Assembly (NCBI RefSeq): GCF_013912375.1
Contig: NZ_JACETV010000001.1
Location: 1,116,001-1,180,000, forward strand
Source of the DNA: Emticicia sp. BO119
Lineage (GTDB): Bacteria; Bacteroidota; Bacteroidia; Cytophagales; Spirosomataceae
Direction: 5' to 3'
DNA: 64,000 nt
Below the pieces are notes generated by a model, which saw only the letters and a program-made list of their open reading frames with translations, was not told where the DNA came from and did not search any database. Positions 55,099 to 64,000 of the stretch are shown here, piece by piece; position 1 is the stretch's first letter; every line of letters begins with the position of its first letter. A program made the translations under genes and the position numbers.

Positions 55099-56055
55099 TT
55101 ATGCTTCCTCAAAGAATCCCATTGAGCAGAATTTCTCAATGCGGGCATCAATTCTGTCTTGCGAAGATAATTTTTCCAATTCTTCGATTTCTGATAGGAT
55201 TCTTGTTTTTAAGCGTTCAGACATATCATCCCAATCAAGATGTGCACCTCCCAAAGGTTCTTCGATAATACCGTCAATCAGCTTATTGTTCAACATATCT
55301 GTTGCTGTTGGCTTTAAGGCCTCAGCTGCTTGTTCCTTGTAATCCCAGCTACGCCATAAGATAGTAGAACAGTTTTCTGGGGAAATTACCGAATACCATG
55401 AGTTTTCCAGCATTAATACTCTGTCACCAATAGCAATACCCAGTGCGCCACCTGAAGCGCCTTCACCGATAATAATACAGATAACAGGCACTTTCAATAC
55501 GCACATTTCACGCAGGTTTCTTGCAATCGCCTCTGCCTGTCCACGTTCTTCGGCTTCCAGACCCGGAAATGCACCCGGGGTATCGATTAAGGTTACGATT
55601 GGCTTATTGAATTTTTCAGCCATCTTCATTAATCTCAGGGCTTTTCTATATCCTTCCGGGTTTGGCATACCAAAGTTTCTATATTGTCTTTCTTTGGTTT
55701 TACGTCCCTTTTGCTGACCAATCAGCATGATTGTTTTTCCATCAATATCAGCAAAACCACCAACAATAGCCGGATCGTCTCTTACTGTGCGGTCGCCATG
55801 TAGTTCATGAAACTCCTGACATATTTTTTCTATATAGTCTAATGTATATGGGCGGTCAGGGTGGCGCGACAATTGCACTCTTTGCCAGCGTGTCAGGTTT
55901 GAAAACGTTTCTTTTTTCAGGTTCAGAATGTTTTCTGAAAGACTTCTTACTGCTTCCCTCACATCAACATTGTTTTCATCGGCCAGTCTTTGCATATCAT
56001 CAAGCTTTGCTTCGAGCTCGGCAATGGGTTTTTCAAAATCAAGAAGAGTTCTCAT
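55099..56055 (-). CDS. accA: Acetyl-CoA carboxylase carboxyltransferase subunit alpha
   Basis: 318 residues from the ATG complementary to 56053-56055; the longer frame from 56118 would overlap the upstream gene and adds 21 residues not seen in the family. AccA with AccD transfers the carboxyl group from biotin to acetyl-CoA in fatty acid synthesis. Characteristic segments are [37 protein letters not shown] and [19 protein letters not shown]. It starts 25 bases after the beta-CASP nuclease gene on the same strand. Confidence 0.95.
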   Translation of the reverse strand: MRTLLDFEKPIAELEAKLDDMQRLADENNVDVREAVRSLSENILNLKKETFSNLTRWQRVQLSRHPDRPYTLDYIEKICQEFHELHGDRTVRDDPAIVGGFADIDGKTIMLIGQQKGRKTKERQYRNFGMPNPEGYRKALRLMKMAEKFNKPIVTLIDTPGAFPGLEAEERGQAEAIARNLREMCVLKVPVICIIIGEGASGGALGIAIGDRVLMLENSWYSVISPENCSTILWRSWDYKEQAAEALKPTATDMLNNKLIDGIIEEPLGGAHLDWDDMSERLKTRILSEIEELEKLSSQDRIDARIEKFCSMGFFEEA

Positions 56056-56080
56056 AAACGAATTTGCTTTATGGGCTTTG

Positions 56081-57502
56081 TTAAATTTGGTAAGTTTGCC
56101 CTTTATCCGGTATCTCAATTTGTTGATACCCTAATTGTTCAAGTGTAATTTTAAAATTCTGCATGGTTGGGTACTCGCCATGTACCAGAAAAACCTTTTT
56201 TATTTTATCTATCTCTTGTGAGGCCACGAAATTAGTCAAATCTTTGAAATCACCATGACCGCTGAATACGTCGATTCTCAGAATAGTAGCATTTACAGGA
56301 AATTTCTGCCCCCGAATGCTTAATTCTTTTCGTTCACCATTCAGTAATTTCCAACCTAAAGTACCTTCGCTGGCATAGCCCACCATTAATATTGTGGCAT
56401 AAGGATTACTGATATTGGCTTCAATATGGTGTTCAATTCTACCCCCTTGTACCATACCTGAAGCAGAAATAATAATGCACGGTTCTGCATGGTTAGAGAC
56501 AGCCTTACTTGCCTGATTCGACTCCAAATATATCAGATTCTCGAAATCAAACAAAGATTCATTTTCTTCATGAAACGTTCTGGCGTGTTTATTAAGTAGT
56601 TTCACACTTTTTTCATAGACCCTTGAACTTGCTTTTGCTAAAGGGCTATCTGTAAAAACCTTGATAGGGGTGAAGCCACGCTCGGTATATAATTTATTGA
56701 GCGTATAAAGCATGGCTTGTGTACGGCCAACACTAAAAGACGGAATAATGAGCCTACCAGGCACATCAATGCAGGCTTTCTGGATAATTCCGGCTAAAAT
56801 ACTTTCAGCCTCTTCCTGATCGATATGATGGCGGTCGCCATAGGTTGTTTCTGTAATCAGATAATCGACAGGAGGTAAAGGTTGAGGGTCTATCAGCAGA
56901 GGATAGTTTTTTCGACCAATATCTCCTGAAAAACCTAATGTTTTTTTCTTGCCGTCTTCCCAGAACTCAATATATACATGAGCAGCACCTAACAAATGCC
57001 CTGCCGGAATAAAAGTAAGGTAACCATCATCTTTAAACTTAAAACGCTGGTCGAAAGCAATCGGTACAAAATTATCTAATGCTTCTTTTACCTGTCTTTC
57101 CAGATACAATTCCCTTGAATCAACGTCTTTTCTTTTCTTTGATCTTTTTTTGCTATCATGGATCAGTTTGAACTTCCGCTGGTTTAGCGATGCTGAGTCA
57201 AGCAAAAGTAATTCGCTTAAATCCATAGTAGCCTTTGTACATAAAACCTGCCCTTCAAAACCCTCTTTATACAAATTAGGAATCTGACCTGAGTGGTCGA
57301 TATGTGCATGAGTAAGAATAACCAGATTGATTAATGAAGGATCAAATGGGAAAATGCCATATTCGAACTTAGGTTTTTCGGGGTTATTTTCTCTCTCTAA
57401 ATCAGTGCCGCAATCAATCAAAACTTTATACTCATCATCAAACTCAAGTAGTACCATACTACCTGATACCTGTCTTGCTGCACCCCAAAAAGTTATTTTC
57501 AT
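56081..57502 (-). CDS. Beta-CASP metallo-beta-lactamase fold RNA-processing protein
   Basis: 473 residues with a metallo-beta-lactamase core ([15 protein letters not shown]) and a beta-CASP insertion ([29 protein letters not shown]). A C-terminal RNA-specificity segment ends in [14 protein letters not shown]. The family comprises CPSF-73-like and archaeal-type ribonucleases that cut or trim RNA with two zinc ions. It is upstream of accA by 25 bases, probably in one transcript, but the two have no known functional tie. Confidence 0.88.
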   Translation of the reverse strand: MKITFWGAARQVSGSMVLLEFDDEYKVLIDCGTDLERENNPEKPKFEYGIFPFDPSLINLVILTHAHIDHSGQIPNLYKEGFEGQVLCTKATMDLSELLLLDSASLNQRKFKLIHDSKKRSKKRKDVDSRELYLERQVKEALDNFVPIAFDQRFKFKDDGYLTFIPAGHLLGAAHVYIEFWEDGKKKTLGFSGDIGRKNYPLLIDPQPLPPVDYLITETTYGDRHHIDQEEAESILAGIIQKACIDVPGRLIIPSFSVGRTQAMLYTLNKLYTERGFTPIKVFTDSPLAKASSRVYEKSVKLLNKHARTFHEENESLFDFENLIYLESNQASKAVSNHAEPCIIISASGMVQGGRIEHHIEANISNPYATILMVGYASEGTLGWKLLNGERKELSIRGQKFPVNATILRIDVFSGHGDFKDLTNFVASQEIDKIKKVFLVHGEYPTMQNFKITLEQLGYQQIEIPDKGQTYQI

Positions 57503-57655
57503 ACGAAAATGCTATCAAAATATTAAAAATATTAAACAAAATAGGTTTTGCTTCATATTCAAGCACAAATTAAGGAAAGAAATCTTTTTTTTACTAAGCA
57601 TTTTTTTTAAATTCGTTTAATCTGAGGCCTCCTCCTTTAACTCATTCTTGTTTCT

Positions 57656-59098
57656 ATGAAGTTACTTTTATTTGTCTTATTACAACTAAATACTCCTCTC
57701 GAAAAGTTTCAGCAACTCCTGGATAGCATACAGAATGATAACGAAATCCAGACCGGAGTAGTGGCCGCTTCAATTCGTTCAACCCAGACAGGAGCTTATA
57801 AAATTCAGTTCAATGCCCGTAAATCTGTCAACTCTGCTTCTACACTTAAACTCGTTTCAACGGCTTCTGCTTTATCAGTCTTAGGGCCTGACTATAAATA
57901 TCAGACTTTTATAGAATATGATGGTACTATTGCCGATAGTGTTTTGAAAGGCAATATTTATATCAGGGGTACAGGCGACCCTTCATTGGGTTCGTCAAGA
58001 GTAGGATTAGATTTTCAGCAGATTGTCAATCTTTTTGCCCGGAAAATCAAAGATTTTGGCATCAAAAAAATAGAGGGATCAATTATTGGTGATGGCAGTG
58101 CTTTTCCTGACAATACCCTGGCTAATTCGTGGGTATGGGGCGATATTGGAAATTATTATGGAGCCGGAATAAGTGGTTTAAATATCAATGAAAACCTTTA
58201 TGAGATTCATTTTAAACCTGGCAAATCGTTGGGTGAAGAAGCGCTGGTTTCAAGGCTTGCTCCACAGATTCCTAATATTTCGTATATAAATAGAGTAACA
58301 ACTGCTGAAAGGGGCTCTGGCGATAATGTTATAGTTTATAATACGCCTTTCAGTAATACAATCATGTCGGAAGGAACAGTGCCGATAGGACCATCGGATT
58401 TTGTAGTAAAAGGTTCTATACCTGACCCCGCTTATTTTTTAGCTTTTCATGTGCAAAGAAAATTTCAGGAATTACGAGGAGAAATAAGTAACGAAGCATT
58501 GAGTTATCCACTTTACAAGGCAAAATTTCAGAAAAGCCCATCCATAAGAAACCTTATTCTGAGTTATGACTCTCCGACTATTTCTACTCTGGCACAACAT
58601 TGCAATTTTCAGAGCATCAATCTTTATGCAGATGCTTTTCTGAAAACGGTTGGATACAGTTTATCAAAAGACGCAAGTTTTGAAGCAGGGGTTAAAGCAG
58701 AGAAATTTCTATGGTCTGGAAAGGGGGTTGATTTACAAGGATTTATGATAAGAGACGGGAGTGGTTTATCACCTTCAGGGGTACTAACAGCTAATAATTT
58801 AGTAGATATTTTATTTACCATGCGACATGATAGCGCATTTAATGATTTCTACGCTTCTATACCTGTGGTTGGTATAACAGGCACGGTACAAAATTTAGCA
58901 AAAGGCTCAAAGGCAGTGGGTAATGTAAGAGCCAAGAGCGGTTCTATTGCCAATACAAGGGCTTTTTCAGGTTATTATACTTCCCGCGATGGAGAATTGA
59001 TGTCGTTTGCTTTTATTATTAACCGCTATGCTGACGGTGCCGACCGCAAAGTAAGGAGATATTTAGAAGAAATGATTAAGTTGATGGTCGAGATATAA
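57656..59098 (+). CDS. dacB: D-alanyl-D-alanine carboxypeptidase/endopeptidase (PBP4 type)
   Basis: 480 residues of peptidase family S13, which trims or cleaves peptidoglycan cross-links in the periplasm. Catalytic SxxK is Ser62-Thr-Leu-Lys65 (NSASTLKLVSTA). The SxN motif is in NFQSINLYADAFLK, and the KTG-like motif appears as KSG in VRAKSGSIANTRAFSGYY. The N-terminus (MKLLLFVLLQ) is a short hydrophobic stretch rather than a long classical signal. Upstream is the divergent beta-CASP gene. Confidence 0.92.
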   Translation: MKLLLFVLLQLNTPLEKFQQLLDSIQNDNEIQTGVVAASIRSTQTGAYKIQFNARKSVNSASTLKLVSTASALSVLGPDYKYQTFIEYDGTIADSVLKGNIYIRGTGDPSLGSSRVGLDFQQIVNLFARKIKDFGIKKIEGSIIGDGSAFPDNTLANSWVWGDIGNYYGAGISGLNINENLYEIHFKPGKSLGEEALVSRLAPQIPNISYINRVTTAERGSGDNVIVYNTPFSNTIMSEGTVPIGPSDFVVKGSIPDPAYFLAFHVQRKFQELRGEISNEALSYPLYKAKFQKSPSIRNLILSYDSPTISTLAQHCNFQSINLYADAFLKTVGYSLSKDASFEAGVKAEKFLWSGKGVDLQGFMIRDGSGLSPSGVLTANNLVDILFTMRHDSAFNDFYASIPVVGITGTVQNLAKGSKAVGNVRAKSGSIANTRAFSGYYTSRDGELMSFAFIINRYADGADRKVRRYLEEMIKLMVEI

Positions 59099-59173
59099 GT
59101 GTATAACGATTTCCTAAATCGAAGAAAGGAATTTGATTTTGACTAAAGCTGTATTTTTGTGGTAAGAGAAAAT

Positions 59174-59279
59174 CACAACTAAAAATCATAACCCTAAAAC
59201 ATCATTTCTTGTTTGAGCACAATTAAAAATCGAGATAGTGTTTTACAATGAGATAAAAACTTTCAGATTTTTAATTGTG
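59174..59279. repeat. Triple CACAAYTAAAAATC words
   Basis: CACAACTAAAAATC (59174-59187) and CACAATTAAAAATC (59218-59231) are near-identical direct copies. GATTTTTAATTGTG (59266-59279) is the exact reverse complement of the second copy. The second and third form a 14-base perfect hairpin. Possible regulator sites or a small non-autonomous repeat. Confidence 0.45.
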
Positions 59280-59306
59280 TGAGTTTAAATGATGGCTGTT
59301 TTTTGG

Positions 59307-59335
59307 GTTACTTTTTTTCAGCTAAAAAAAGTAAC
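59307..59335. repeat. 12-base A/T-rich inverted repeat
   Basis: GTTACTTTTTTT and AAAAAAAGTAAC with loop CAGCT. It may act as a terminator-like element after dacB, though no T tract follows the stem on the plus strand. Confidence 0.45.
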
Positions 59336-59415
59336 AACCCGGGACTATAAAAATGGGATTAGTTTTGGAATAATTTAAAACCACGCTATTATTCATTACC
59401 CCCCCCTAAACCACT

Positions 59416-60213
59416 ATGCCAACCCTCCTAATCAACGGAGTAAACTACCATTACGAAGAAACCGGAAGCGGCCAAGATACTATTATCTTCTCGCATGGTC
59501 TTTTATGGAGTGGCCGTATGTTTCATAAACAAGTAGCCTATTTTAAAGACCGATACAGAATTATTACCTATGACCATCGTGGACAAGGCAAAACGGAAGT
59601 CTCAGCCAATGGCTACGATATGGATACTCTCTACGAGGATGCCGCTGTACTAATAGAAAAATTAGTAGGCAAACCCGTAATTTTTGCAGGTCTTTCAATG
59701 GGTGGTTTCGTCGGTATGCGCTTAGCAGCCAGAAAACCTGAATTAATCAAAAAGTTGATACTGCTTGAAACAACTGCCGACCCTGAACCCTCTGAAAATG
59801 TGCCTAAGTATAAAATGCTGAATAATATAGTGAACTATATTGGTTTCTGGCCGGTGATTGGTAAAGTAATGCAGATTATGTTCGGGCAGAAATTCCTGAA
59901 TGACCCCAAGCGGTTAATAGAAAAAAAATACTGGATACATCAACTTAATTTGAATAACAGAAAAGGAATTTGCAGAGCAGTAGATGGCGTAATTTACAGA
60001 AAAGGTATTGCTGATGAAATTCATCATGTCAATTGCCCGACTCTTGTAATGGTAGGCGACCAGGATATAGCTACTAAACCCGAAAAAGCGCAGAAAATTC
60101 ATGCGCTTATTAAAAACTCAAAACTGGTTGTCTTTGAAGGTGGCGGGCATACGTCTTCCATAGAAGAACCTGAAATCTATAACCGGGAGATTGAAAAGTT
60201 TTTGAATAGTTAG
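59416..60213 (+). CDS. Alpha/beta hydrolase
   Basis: 265 residues, cytoplasmic, single alpha/beta hydrolase domain. The segment IIFSHGLLWSGRMF carries the oxyanion region, GLSMGGFVG the nucleophilic Ser, and GDQDIATKP and GGGHTSSIEEP the likely Asp and His. It resembles the 3-oxoadipate enol-lactonase/haloperoxidase-like group of small hydrolases, but the substrate is unknown. Its stop overlaps the convergent stop of the hemoglobin gene by four bases. Confidence 0.85.
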   Translation: MPTLLINGVNYHYEETGSGQDTIIFSHGLLWSGRMFHKQVAYFKDRYRIITYDHRGQGKTEVSANGYDMDTLYEDAAVLIEKLVGKPVIFAGLSMGGFVGMRLAARKPELIKKLILLETTADPEPSENVPKYKMLNNIVNYIGFWPVIGKVMQIMFGQKFLNDPKRLIEKKYWIHQLNLNNRKGICRAVDGVIYRKGIADEIHHVNCPTLVMVGDQDIATKPEKAQKIHALIKNSKLVVFEGGGHTSSIEEPEIYNREIEKFLNS

Positions 60214-60581
60214 GTGCTGCTATTCATTTTTGCATTCATAATCTGCCCGATTTCCAAGGCTTTGTTTTTAACAAATTCAGCCTTTGGGCCACTAAATAGT
60301 GTATCTGTTGTCATAAACCACAGTGCCAGCCAGCGTTCGAATCGTTCAGTTGTAAGTCCATGCTTTTGATTAGCCTGCAGGTGAACCCACATCATTCCAC
60401 CATTATAACTTCCCGTCTGGAAAAGCCAGTTTTCCCAGAAATTTACTACCCTTGTAATATGCCTTTCCCATTCTTCTTCGGGCATAACAAATACCGGGGC
60501 AAGGTCAAAATCTTTATGTACTTTTTCGTAAAAATCATTTACTAAAAGCTCTACGTCTGCTCTATTCTGAATATCGTTCAT
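60210..60581 (-). CDS. Group III truncated hemoglobin
   Basis: 123 residues from the ATG complementary to 60579-60581; the longer frame from 60620 adds 13 residues across the likely promoter. It fits the short group III (P-type) truncated globins: NDFYEKVHKDFDLAPVF at the start, then FWENWLFQTGSYNGGMMWVHLQ with the proximal-side histidine region, and RWLALWFMTT. These bind heme and O2 or NO in the cytoplasm; the role is uncertain. Convergent with the hydrolase gene with a 4-base overlap. Confidence 0.85.
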   Translation of the reverse strand: MNDIQNRADVELLVNDFYEKVHKDFDLAPVFVMPEEEWERHITRVVNFWENWLFQTGSYNGGMMWVHLQANQKHGLTTERFERWLALWFMTTDTLFSGPKAEFVKNKALEIGQIMNAKMNSST

Positions 60582-60597
60582 TACACGGAAATTTTTG

Positions 60598-60625
60598 CAA
60601 AGGTACGCAATAATGGCCAATCAAA
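60598..60625 (-). promoter_or_regulatory. Possible promoter of the truncated hemoglobin gene
   Basis: TACCTTTG on the minus strand at 60598-60605 with TTTG at 60622-60625, spacer 16 bases, slightly short of the usual 17-23. Confidence 0.4.
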
Positions 60626-60685
60626 AGCTGATGAAAATCATATTCGGCATTAGAAAGGTATTTGAAAAAAATAATATCAAATAAG

Positions 60686-60717
60686 TTTGTCAAAATGTAA
60701 AGTTTATTTTACATTTG
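60686..60717 (+). promoter_or_regulatory. Promoter of the membrane protein/XRE cassette with embedded operator
   Basis: TTTG (60686-60689) and TACATTTG (60710-60717), 20-base spacer. Between and over them lies a palindrome AAATGTAAA-6-TTTACATTT (60693-60716). A further half ACTTTACA at 60727-60734 is the reverse complement of TGTAAAGT within the left arm. A repressor bound here would block the promoter; the XRE protein of the cassette is the obvious candidate. Confidence 0.6.
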
Positions 60718-60755
60718 TTGCGTTATACTTTACAAAATTTAAACATTACAAAATT

Positions 60756-61268
60756 ATGGAACCAAGATTCTTATTTTCACATCGTTACAAGCTAATTGGC
60801 TGGCTATTGGCTGTCCCATCTTTAATTTTGGGCTTATTTGTGTTAATCGGCGATTTCTCTTTTGATTTTCTCACGGTGGAGCTTCCATTTAAGTATGTTT
60901 TTTCGGATACTTTTGGTAGTTCGAGCGGAACAGGCTTCGGGCATGTGAAAGATGAAGTATCTATTCTGAACTTTACGGATGAAATAGCCGCTATAGGAAC
61001 AATCATCGGTTTACTTTTAGCGGCTTTTTCAAAAGTTAAAATTGAAGATGAATACGTTTCTAAAATCCGTCTTGAATCTTTACAATGGGCTATCTACCTT
61101 AATTTCGGCTTGTTGGTGCTTGCTATAATTTTTATACATGGTATGGCCTTTTTTAGTGTTATTGTGTATAATATGTTCACGCCATTACTATTCTTTATTA
61201 TCAGATTCCATTATATTCTATTTATCAAGCCATCGTTCGAGGCAAACGGGAAACTACAAAACAACTAA
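60756..61268 (+). CDS. Four-helix membrane protein paired with an XRE regulator
   Basis: 170 residues from the ATG at 60756 (MEPRFLFSHRYKLIGW); the longer frame from 60687 overlaps the promoter. Four hydrophobic segments (about 13-33, 68-88, 108-128, 133-153) with a polar loop after the first. No family with known function. It lies four bases before an XRE-type regulator; membrane protein plus small HTH pairs like this are common in Bacteroidota and Firmicutes and may sense envelope or signal changes. Confidence 0.7.
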   Translation: MEPRFLFSHRYKLIGWLLAVPSLILGLFVLIGDFSFDFLTVELPFKYVFSDTFGSSSGTGFGHVKDEVSILNFTDEIAAIGTIIGLLLAAFSKVKIEDEYVSKIRLESLQWAIYLNFGLLVLAIIFIHGMAFFSVIVYNMFTPLLFFIIRFHYILFIKPSFEANGKLQNN

Positions 61269-61272
61269 AGCT

Positions 61273-61473
61273 ATGAGAAACCGGATCAGAATCGAGCGTG
61301 CTATACTCGACATTACTCAAGCCGATTTAGCAGAGCGTATAAACGTCAGCCGCCAGACTATTAATGCCATTGAAAGCAATAAGTATGTGCCTTCGGCAGT
61401 ATTAGCAATGAAAATTGCAAGGATTTTTGGAAAAGCAGTTGAAGAAATTTTTGAATTAGATGAAAACGACTGA
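61273..61473 (+). CDS. XRE-family small transcriptional regulator
   Basis: 66 residues from the ATG at 61273, four bases after the membrane gene; a longer open frame overlapping that gene is not used. The whole protein is a helix-turn-helix of the Cro/CI type (DITQADLAERINVSRQTINA, then AVLAMKIARIFGKAVEEIF), like YozG-type repressors. It probably binds the palindrome in its own promoter (60693-60716). A terminator follows at 61557-61582. Confidence 0.88.
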   Translation: MRNRIRIERAILDITQADLAERINVSRQTINAIESNKYVPSAVLAMKIARIFGKAVEEIFELDEND

Positions 61474-62063
61474 TGTAAAGACCTTCTTTTGAAATCTACT
61501 ACCATTTCTTTTAAAGGTTTTTTCCATGCATACATTTTGAAAAAGCTCGTGCAAAGCCCTTATTTATTAATAAGGGTTTTTTGTTTTAATCAGAAGCTGA
61601 TTTAAATATTATTTAACGTGGTATTATTTTAGCAGGCTATCGTAGTTATATCGCCTGATAGTCTGGAGTTAATTAAAGTACAATTTAATTTTTTCAAACA
61701 TTATGAGGTTGATTTGGATTTTTTATAGATAATCAGGATAACCAAACCGAAGAAATAAGATTATTTTATGATGGAATATTTGCCAGGGGGTTTTATAATT
61801 AATTGACAAATAAGAAAAATAATATAAGGAATAAATTGAAATGAAAATATTATTATTATTTATTGAAATAGTAATATAATATTGCTTAAAATCTCAATAT
61901 TTTTTTTAATTCAATATTTAATTCAATCTATCGTTTTTCGTTTTCATAAGAAGCAACTATTTTTAGGAACTTGTTTGAATAGTTAATATATCACGAAAAA
62001 GCAAAACTACCTATACGGGCAACATAAGGGCTATACTCTTGTCTTTTTTAGGTTTACAATTGA
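61474..62063. other. Long AT-rich spacer
   Basis: About 590 bases. It holds the terminator of the XRE cassette near its left end and otherwise very AT-rich sequence (especially 61780-61960) with no credible gene and no clear promoter for the following gene. Confidence 0.5.
61557..61582 (+). terminator. Terminator of the membrane protein/XRE cassette
   Basis: CCCTTATT-TATT-AATAAGGG followed by six T. Confidence 0.8.
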
Positions 62064-63167
62064 ATGATGGAGTTCATCAGACTTTTCTTGAAGCGATTCT
62101 TATTCTTTCTGAATATGATTCTGGCACTATATACTTTATTAGTATATCAGTTAAGCTATTCAGTAAGTGTGAAGCACTGGCTTGGAGGATTCCTGATGTT
62201 ATCTTTACCTCTCGCTTTCGCTGGAAATGTCTTTTTTATTCTCCTATGGACCTTCAGAAGATCGAGGAGAGCCTTTATTTCTGTTATGATATTATTAATC
62301 GGATTTCCGCTTATACTCCGAACATTTACATGGCATACTATAGATGACGAAGATAACCGAAAGGGTATCTCTGTATTAAGTTATAACCTGATGTGGTGTG
62401 ATATTGAAAGTTATAGCCTAAAGCGTGATACGGTAAATCCAATTAAGCTGATTAAAAATGCGGTTAATTTAGATGCTGATATTAAATGTGTGCAAGAGCT
62501 ATTCAATGTTGATTACATTCCTCAATACAGAATGATTCAGAAGTTCAGGAATACTCATCCCTATTATACCTATGTGCATTCTACTCCGGGTAATGATAAA
62601 GGACAAGGGTCTATAGGATTAGCTATTTTCTCAAAATACCCTATAGTGAGAAAAGAAGAAAAGCATTGGTCTGTGAACCATAATGGATTATTATCGGCAG
62701 ATATTGTAGTCGGGAAAGATACTATCAGGGTAATAAACCTACAACTGAAATCAATGGGTGTCAGGGTTAATCGGGTTTTTGATGCAGGAGACGACAAAGA
62801 AAAAGCAAAAAAAGAAGCTAAAACAATCTATCATCAATTAAAAGAGGGTTTTAATGATAGGATAATTCAGATGATTGAATTAGAACTCTGGATAAAAAAT
62901 AGTCCGTATCCGATCATATTGGCCGGCGATTTCAATGAGGTACCATATGGCTATACCTATGGCAGAACCAGAAAATACTTGAAAAATGCGTTCGAAGAGG
63001 AAGGCAGAGGCTTTGGTTTTACCTACCACCGCTCACCCGGCTTTCTTAGAATTGATAATCAGTTTTATGATAGCAGATATTTTGAATTAAAACGTTTCAA
63101 AACTTTTTCTGAAATCCCGTATTCGGATCATTATCCTATTTGGGGAGAGTATATTCTGAAGAAATAA
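62064..63167 (+). CDS. Membrane-anchored endonuclease/exonuclease/phosphatase family protein
   Basis: 367 residues. The N-terminal ~90 residues hold three hydrophobic helices; the rest (about 100-367) is a DNase I/exonuclease III-like fold. It carries VLSYNLMW with the metal-site Asn, a Glu in CVQELFNVD, ILAGDFNEVPY and SDHYPIWGEY with late Asp and His. The catalytic part should face the periplasm or cytoplasm depending on topology. Relatives cut nucleic acids, phospholipids or phosphate esters; the target is unknown. It lies just before dprA on the same strand. Confidence 0.85.
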   Translation: MMEFIRLFLKRFLFFLNMILALYTLLVYQLSYSVSVKHWLGGFLMLSLPLAFAGNVFFILLWTFRRSRRAFISVMILLIGFPLILRTFTWHTIDDEDNRKGISVLSYNLMWCDIESYSLKRDTVNPIKLIKNAVNLDADIKCVQELFNVDYIPQYRMIQKFRNTHPYYTYVHSTPGNDKGQGSIGLAIFSKYPIVRKEEKHWSVNHNGLLSADIVVGKDTIRVINLQLKSMGVRVNRVFDAGDDKEKAKKEAKTIYHQLKEGFNDRIIQMIELELWIKNSPYPIILAGDFNEVPYGYTYGRTRKYLKNAFEEEGRGFGFTYHRSPGFLRIDNQFYDSRYFELKRFKTFSEIPYSDHYPIWGEYILKK

Positions 63168-63221
63168 AACATCTTTCTGCTTTATCGGCCAAAATCTCAT
63201 ACTTCTCTATCTCTACTTTAC

Positions 63222-64000
63222 ATGGAAAAACATTATCAGCTTGCTTTAACTCTGGTGGACGGTGTGGGTAGTATTATGTTCCGTCAATTAATTAATACGA
63301 TGGGCTCTGCAGAAAATGTTTTTAAGGCCAGAACAGACAAACTATTAAAAACGCCCGGAGTTGGAAAACAGATTATTGATAGTTTAAAAGATAAAACCTT
63401 GCTGACAAAAGCCGAGAACATATGGAAGGAGTCTGAAAAACAACAGGTAAAGCTATGTTTTTCAATCGATAGAGATTATCCTTCCCGTTTAAAGAGTCTA
63501 TATGATGCTCCAGCTATTCTTTATTTCAAAGGGAATGGAGATTTAAGCGCACTTCGAACAGTAGGAATTGTAGGCACAAGACAAGCGACTGAATATGGAA
63601 GAAAAGTAACAGAAGATATAGTTGAGCAACTTAAACCCTATAAAGTAAGTATTATAAGCGGTCTGGCTTATGGGATAGATATAATTGCTCATAAGGCAGC
63701 TATAGACCAAGGAATACCAACCATTGGGGTGATGGCGAGTGGTATCGATGTTGTTTATCCGGCAGCGCACAAAAAATATGTTGAACAGATGCTTGATAAA
63801 GGGGGGGTATTATCAGAAAATCCTTTCGGAATGAAACCTATCCGAAATCTGTTTATTGCGCGCAATAGAATTATTGCCGGAATAAGTGATGTAAACATAG
63901 TAGTGGAATCAGCAGAAAAAGGCGGGGCATTGATAACGGCAGATTTCGCGAATAATTACCATCATGAAGTATTTGCTGTTCCTGGTAGTCTTGATAATAA
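63222..64000 (+). CDS. dprA: DNA-processing protein DprA, N-terminal part (cut by window edge)
   Basis: An open frame from the ATG at 63222 runs past the right edge, giving about 259 residues (MEKHYQLALTLVDGVG at the start). It has an N-terminal helix-hairpin-like part with TPGVGKQIIDSL. The Rossmann-like DprA core follows: VGIVGTRQATEYGR, IISGLAYGIDIIAHKAA, YPAAHKKY, IRNLFIARNRIIAG, and VVVESAEKGGALITA. DprA protects incoming single-stranded DNA and loads RecA in natural transformation. The C-terminal winged helix, if present, lies outside the window. Confidence 0.93.
   Translation, partial: MEKHYQLALTLVDGVGSIMFRQLINTMGSAENVFKARTDKLLKTPGVGKQIIDSLKDKTLLTKAENIWKESEKQQVKLCFSIDRDYPSRLKSLYDAPAILYFKGNGDLSALRTVGIVGTRQATEYGRKVTEDIVEQLKPYKVSIISGLAYGIDIIAHKAAIDQGIPTIGVMASGIDVVYPAAHKKYVEQMLDKGGVLSENPFGMKPIRNLFIARNRIIAGISDVNIVVESAEKGGALITADFANNYHHEVFAVPGSLDN

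Larger units (their letters stand above)
59099..59415. other. Repeat-rich spacer between dacB and the alpha/beta hydrolase gene
   Basis: About 317 bases, no gene. It contains three related 14-base words and a long A/T hairpin, both described separately. TAGTTTTG at 59360-59367 could be the -7 element of the hydrolase promoter but lacks a -33 partner. Confidence 0.5.

Noticed and set aside
61740-61960. AT-rich tract as a replication origin
   Set aside because: No DnaA-box cluster was noticed and neither dnaA nor dnaN is near; strong AT content alone is common in spacers of this genome.
1-64000. tRNA, rRNA and CRISPR arrays
   Set aside because: Spacers were read for tRNA arm words and regularly spaced repeats; none were seen.

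Overview
The window is AT-rich bacterial chromosome from a member of the Bacteroidota, most likely an aerobic environmental Cytophagales-type organism; the rank below phylum is inference. Signs for this: several genes follow the Bacteroidota promoter pattern TTTG-N18-20-TAnnTTTG (before rplS, rimP, the InsA-like gene, the THUMP-like methyltransferase gene and the XRE cassette), start codons mostly lack Shine-Dalgarno sequences, and many families are typical of the phylum (LruC lipoproteins, MGH1-like glycosidase, THUMP-like methyltransferase, MHS transporter with a small membrane partner). No rRNA, tRNA, CRISPR array, prophage or intact insertion sequence was seen. The window cuts two genes: a maltokinase-like gene at the left edge and dprA at the right edge.

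Layout. 1-1223: maltokinase fragment and dapF. 1844-8909: phenylalanine/tyrosine catabolism on one strand (hmgA, hppD, phhA, marR, fahA, then a cation/proton antiporter and a flavin reductase-like protein). 9005-14051: small lipoprotein, divergent peptide deformylase, OmpA-family protein, NAD(P)HX repair enzyme, double-VOC protein. 14308-24570: rplS, then minus-strand acs, an operon of an InsA-like zinc-ribbon/HTH protein, MHS transporter, small membrane protein and acyltransferase, a possible structured RNA, and a porin / carbonic anhydrase / SulP group. 24763-34039: Cys-rich small protein, esterase, THUMP-like methyltransferase, signal-peptide coiled-coil protein, MiaE, MGH1 glycosidase, ALDH7-type dehydrogenase. 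34508-40129: tandem LruC lipoproteins and a DUF885 lipoprotein. 40463-45664: rimP-nusA-infB. 45731-57502: minus-strand block with DUF1398, aldo/keto reductase, map, rny, a 6S-like RNA candidate, zapA, a coiled-coil protein, metZ, acyltransferase, M50 protease, HAD phosphatase, lipoprotein, accA and a beta-CASP nuclease. 57656-64000: PBP4-type dacB, alpha/beta hydrolase, truncated hemoglobin, membrane protein plus XRE repressor, endo/exonuclease/phosphatase protein, dprA.

How the genes work together. PhhA makes tyrosine; a transaminase elsewhere would give 4-hydroxyphenylpyruvate; HppD, HmgA and FahA take it to fumarate and acetoacetate, with a MarR protein in the cluster as the probable regulator. 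SulP, carbonic anhydrase and porin look like a bicarbonate/CO2 unit. rimP-nusA-infB is the classic translation/transcription operon and has a hairpin just after its promoter. The most unusual items are the structured intergenic region at 20494-20804, the zapA-rny spacer RNA candidate, the rimP leader hairpin, the InsA-like gene that appears to head a transporter operon, the palindrome inside the XRE cassette promoter, and the tandem LruC pair.
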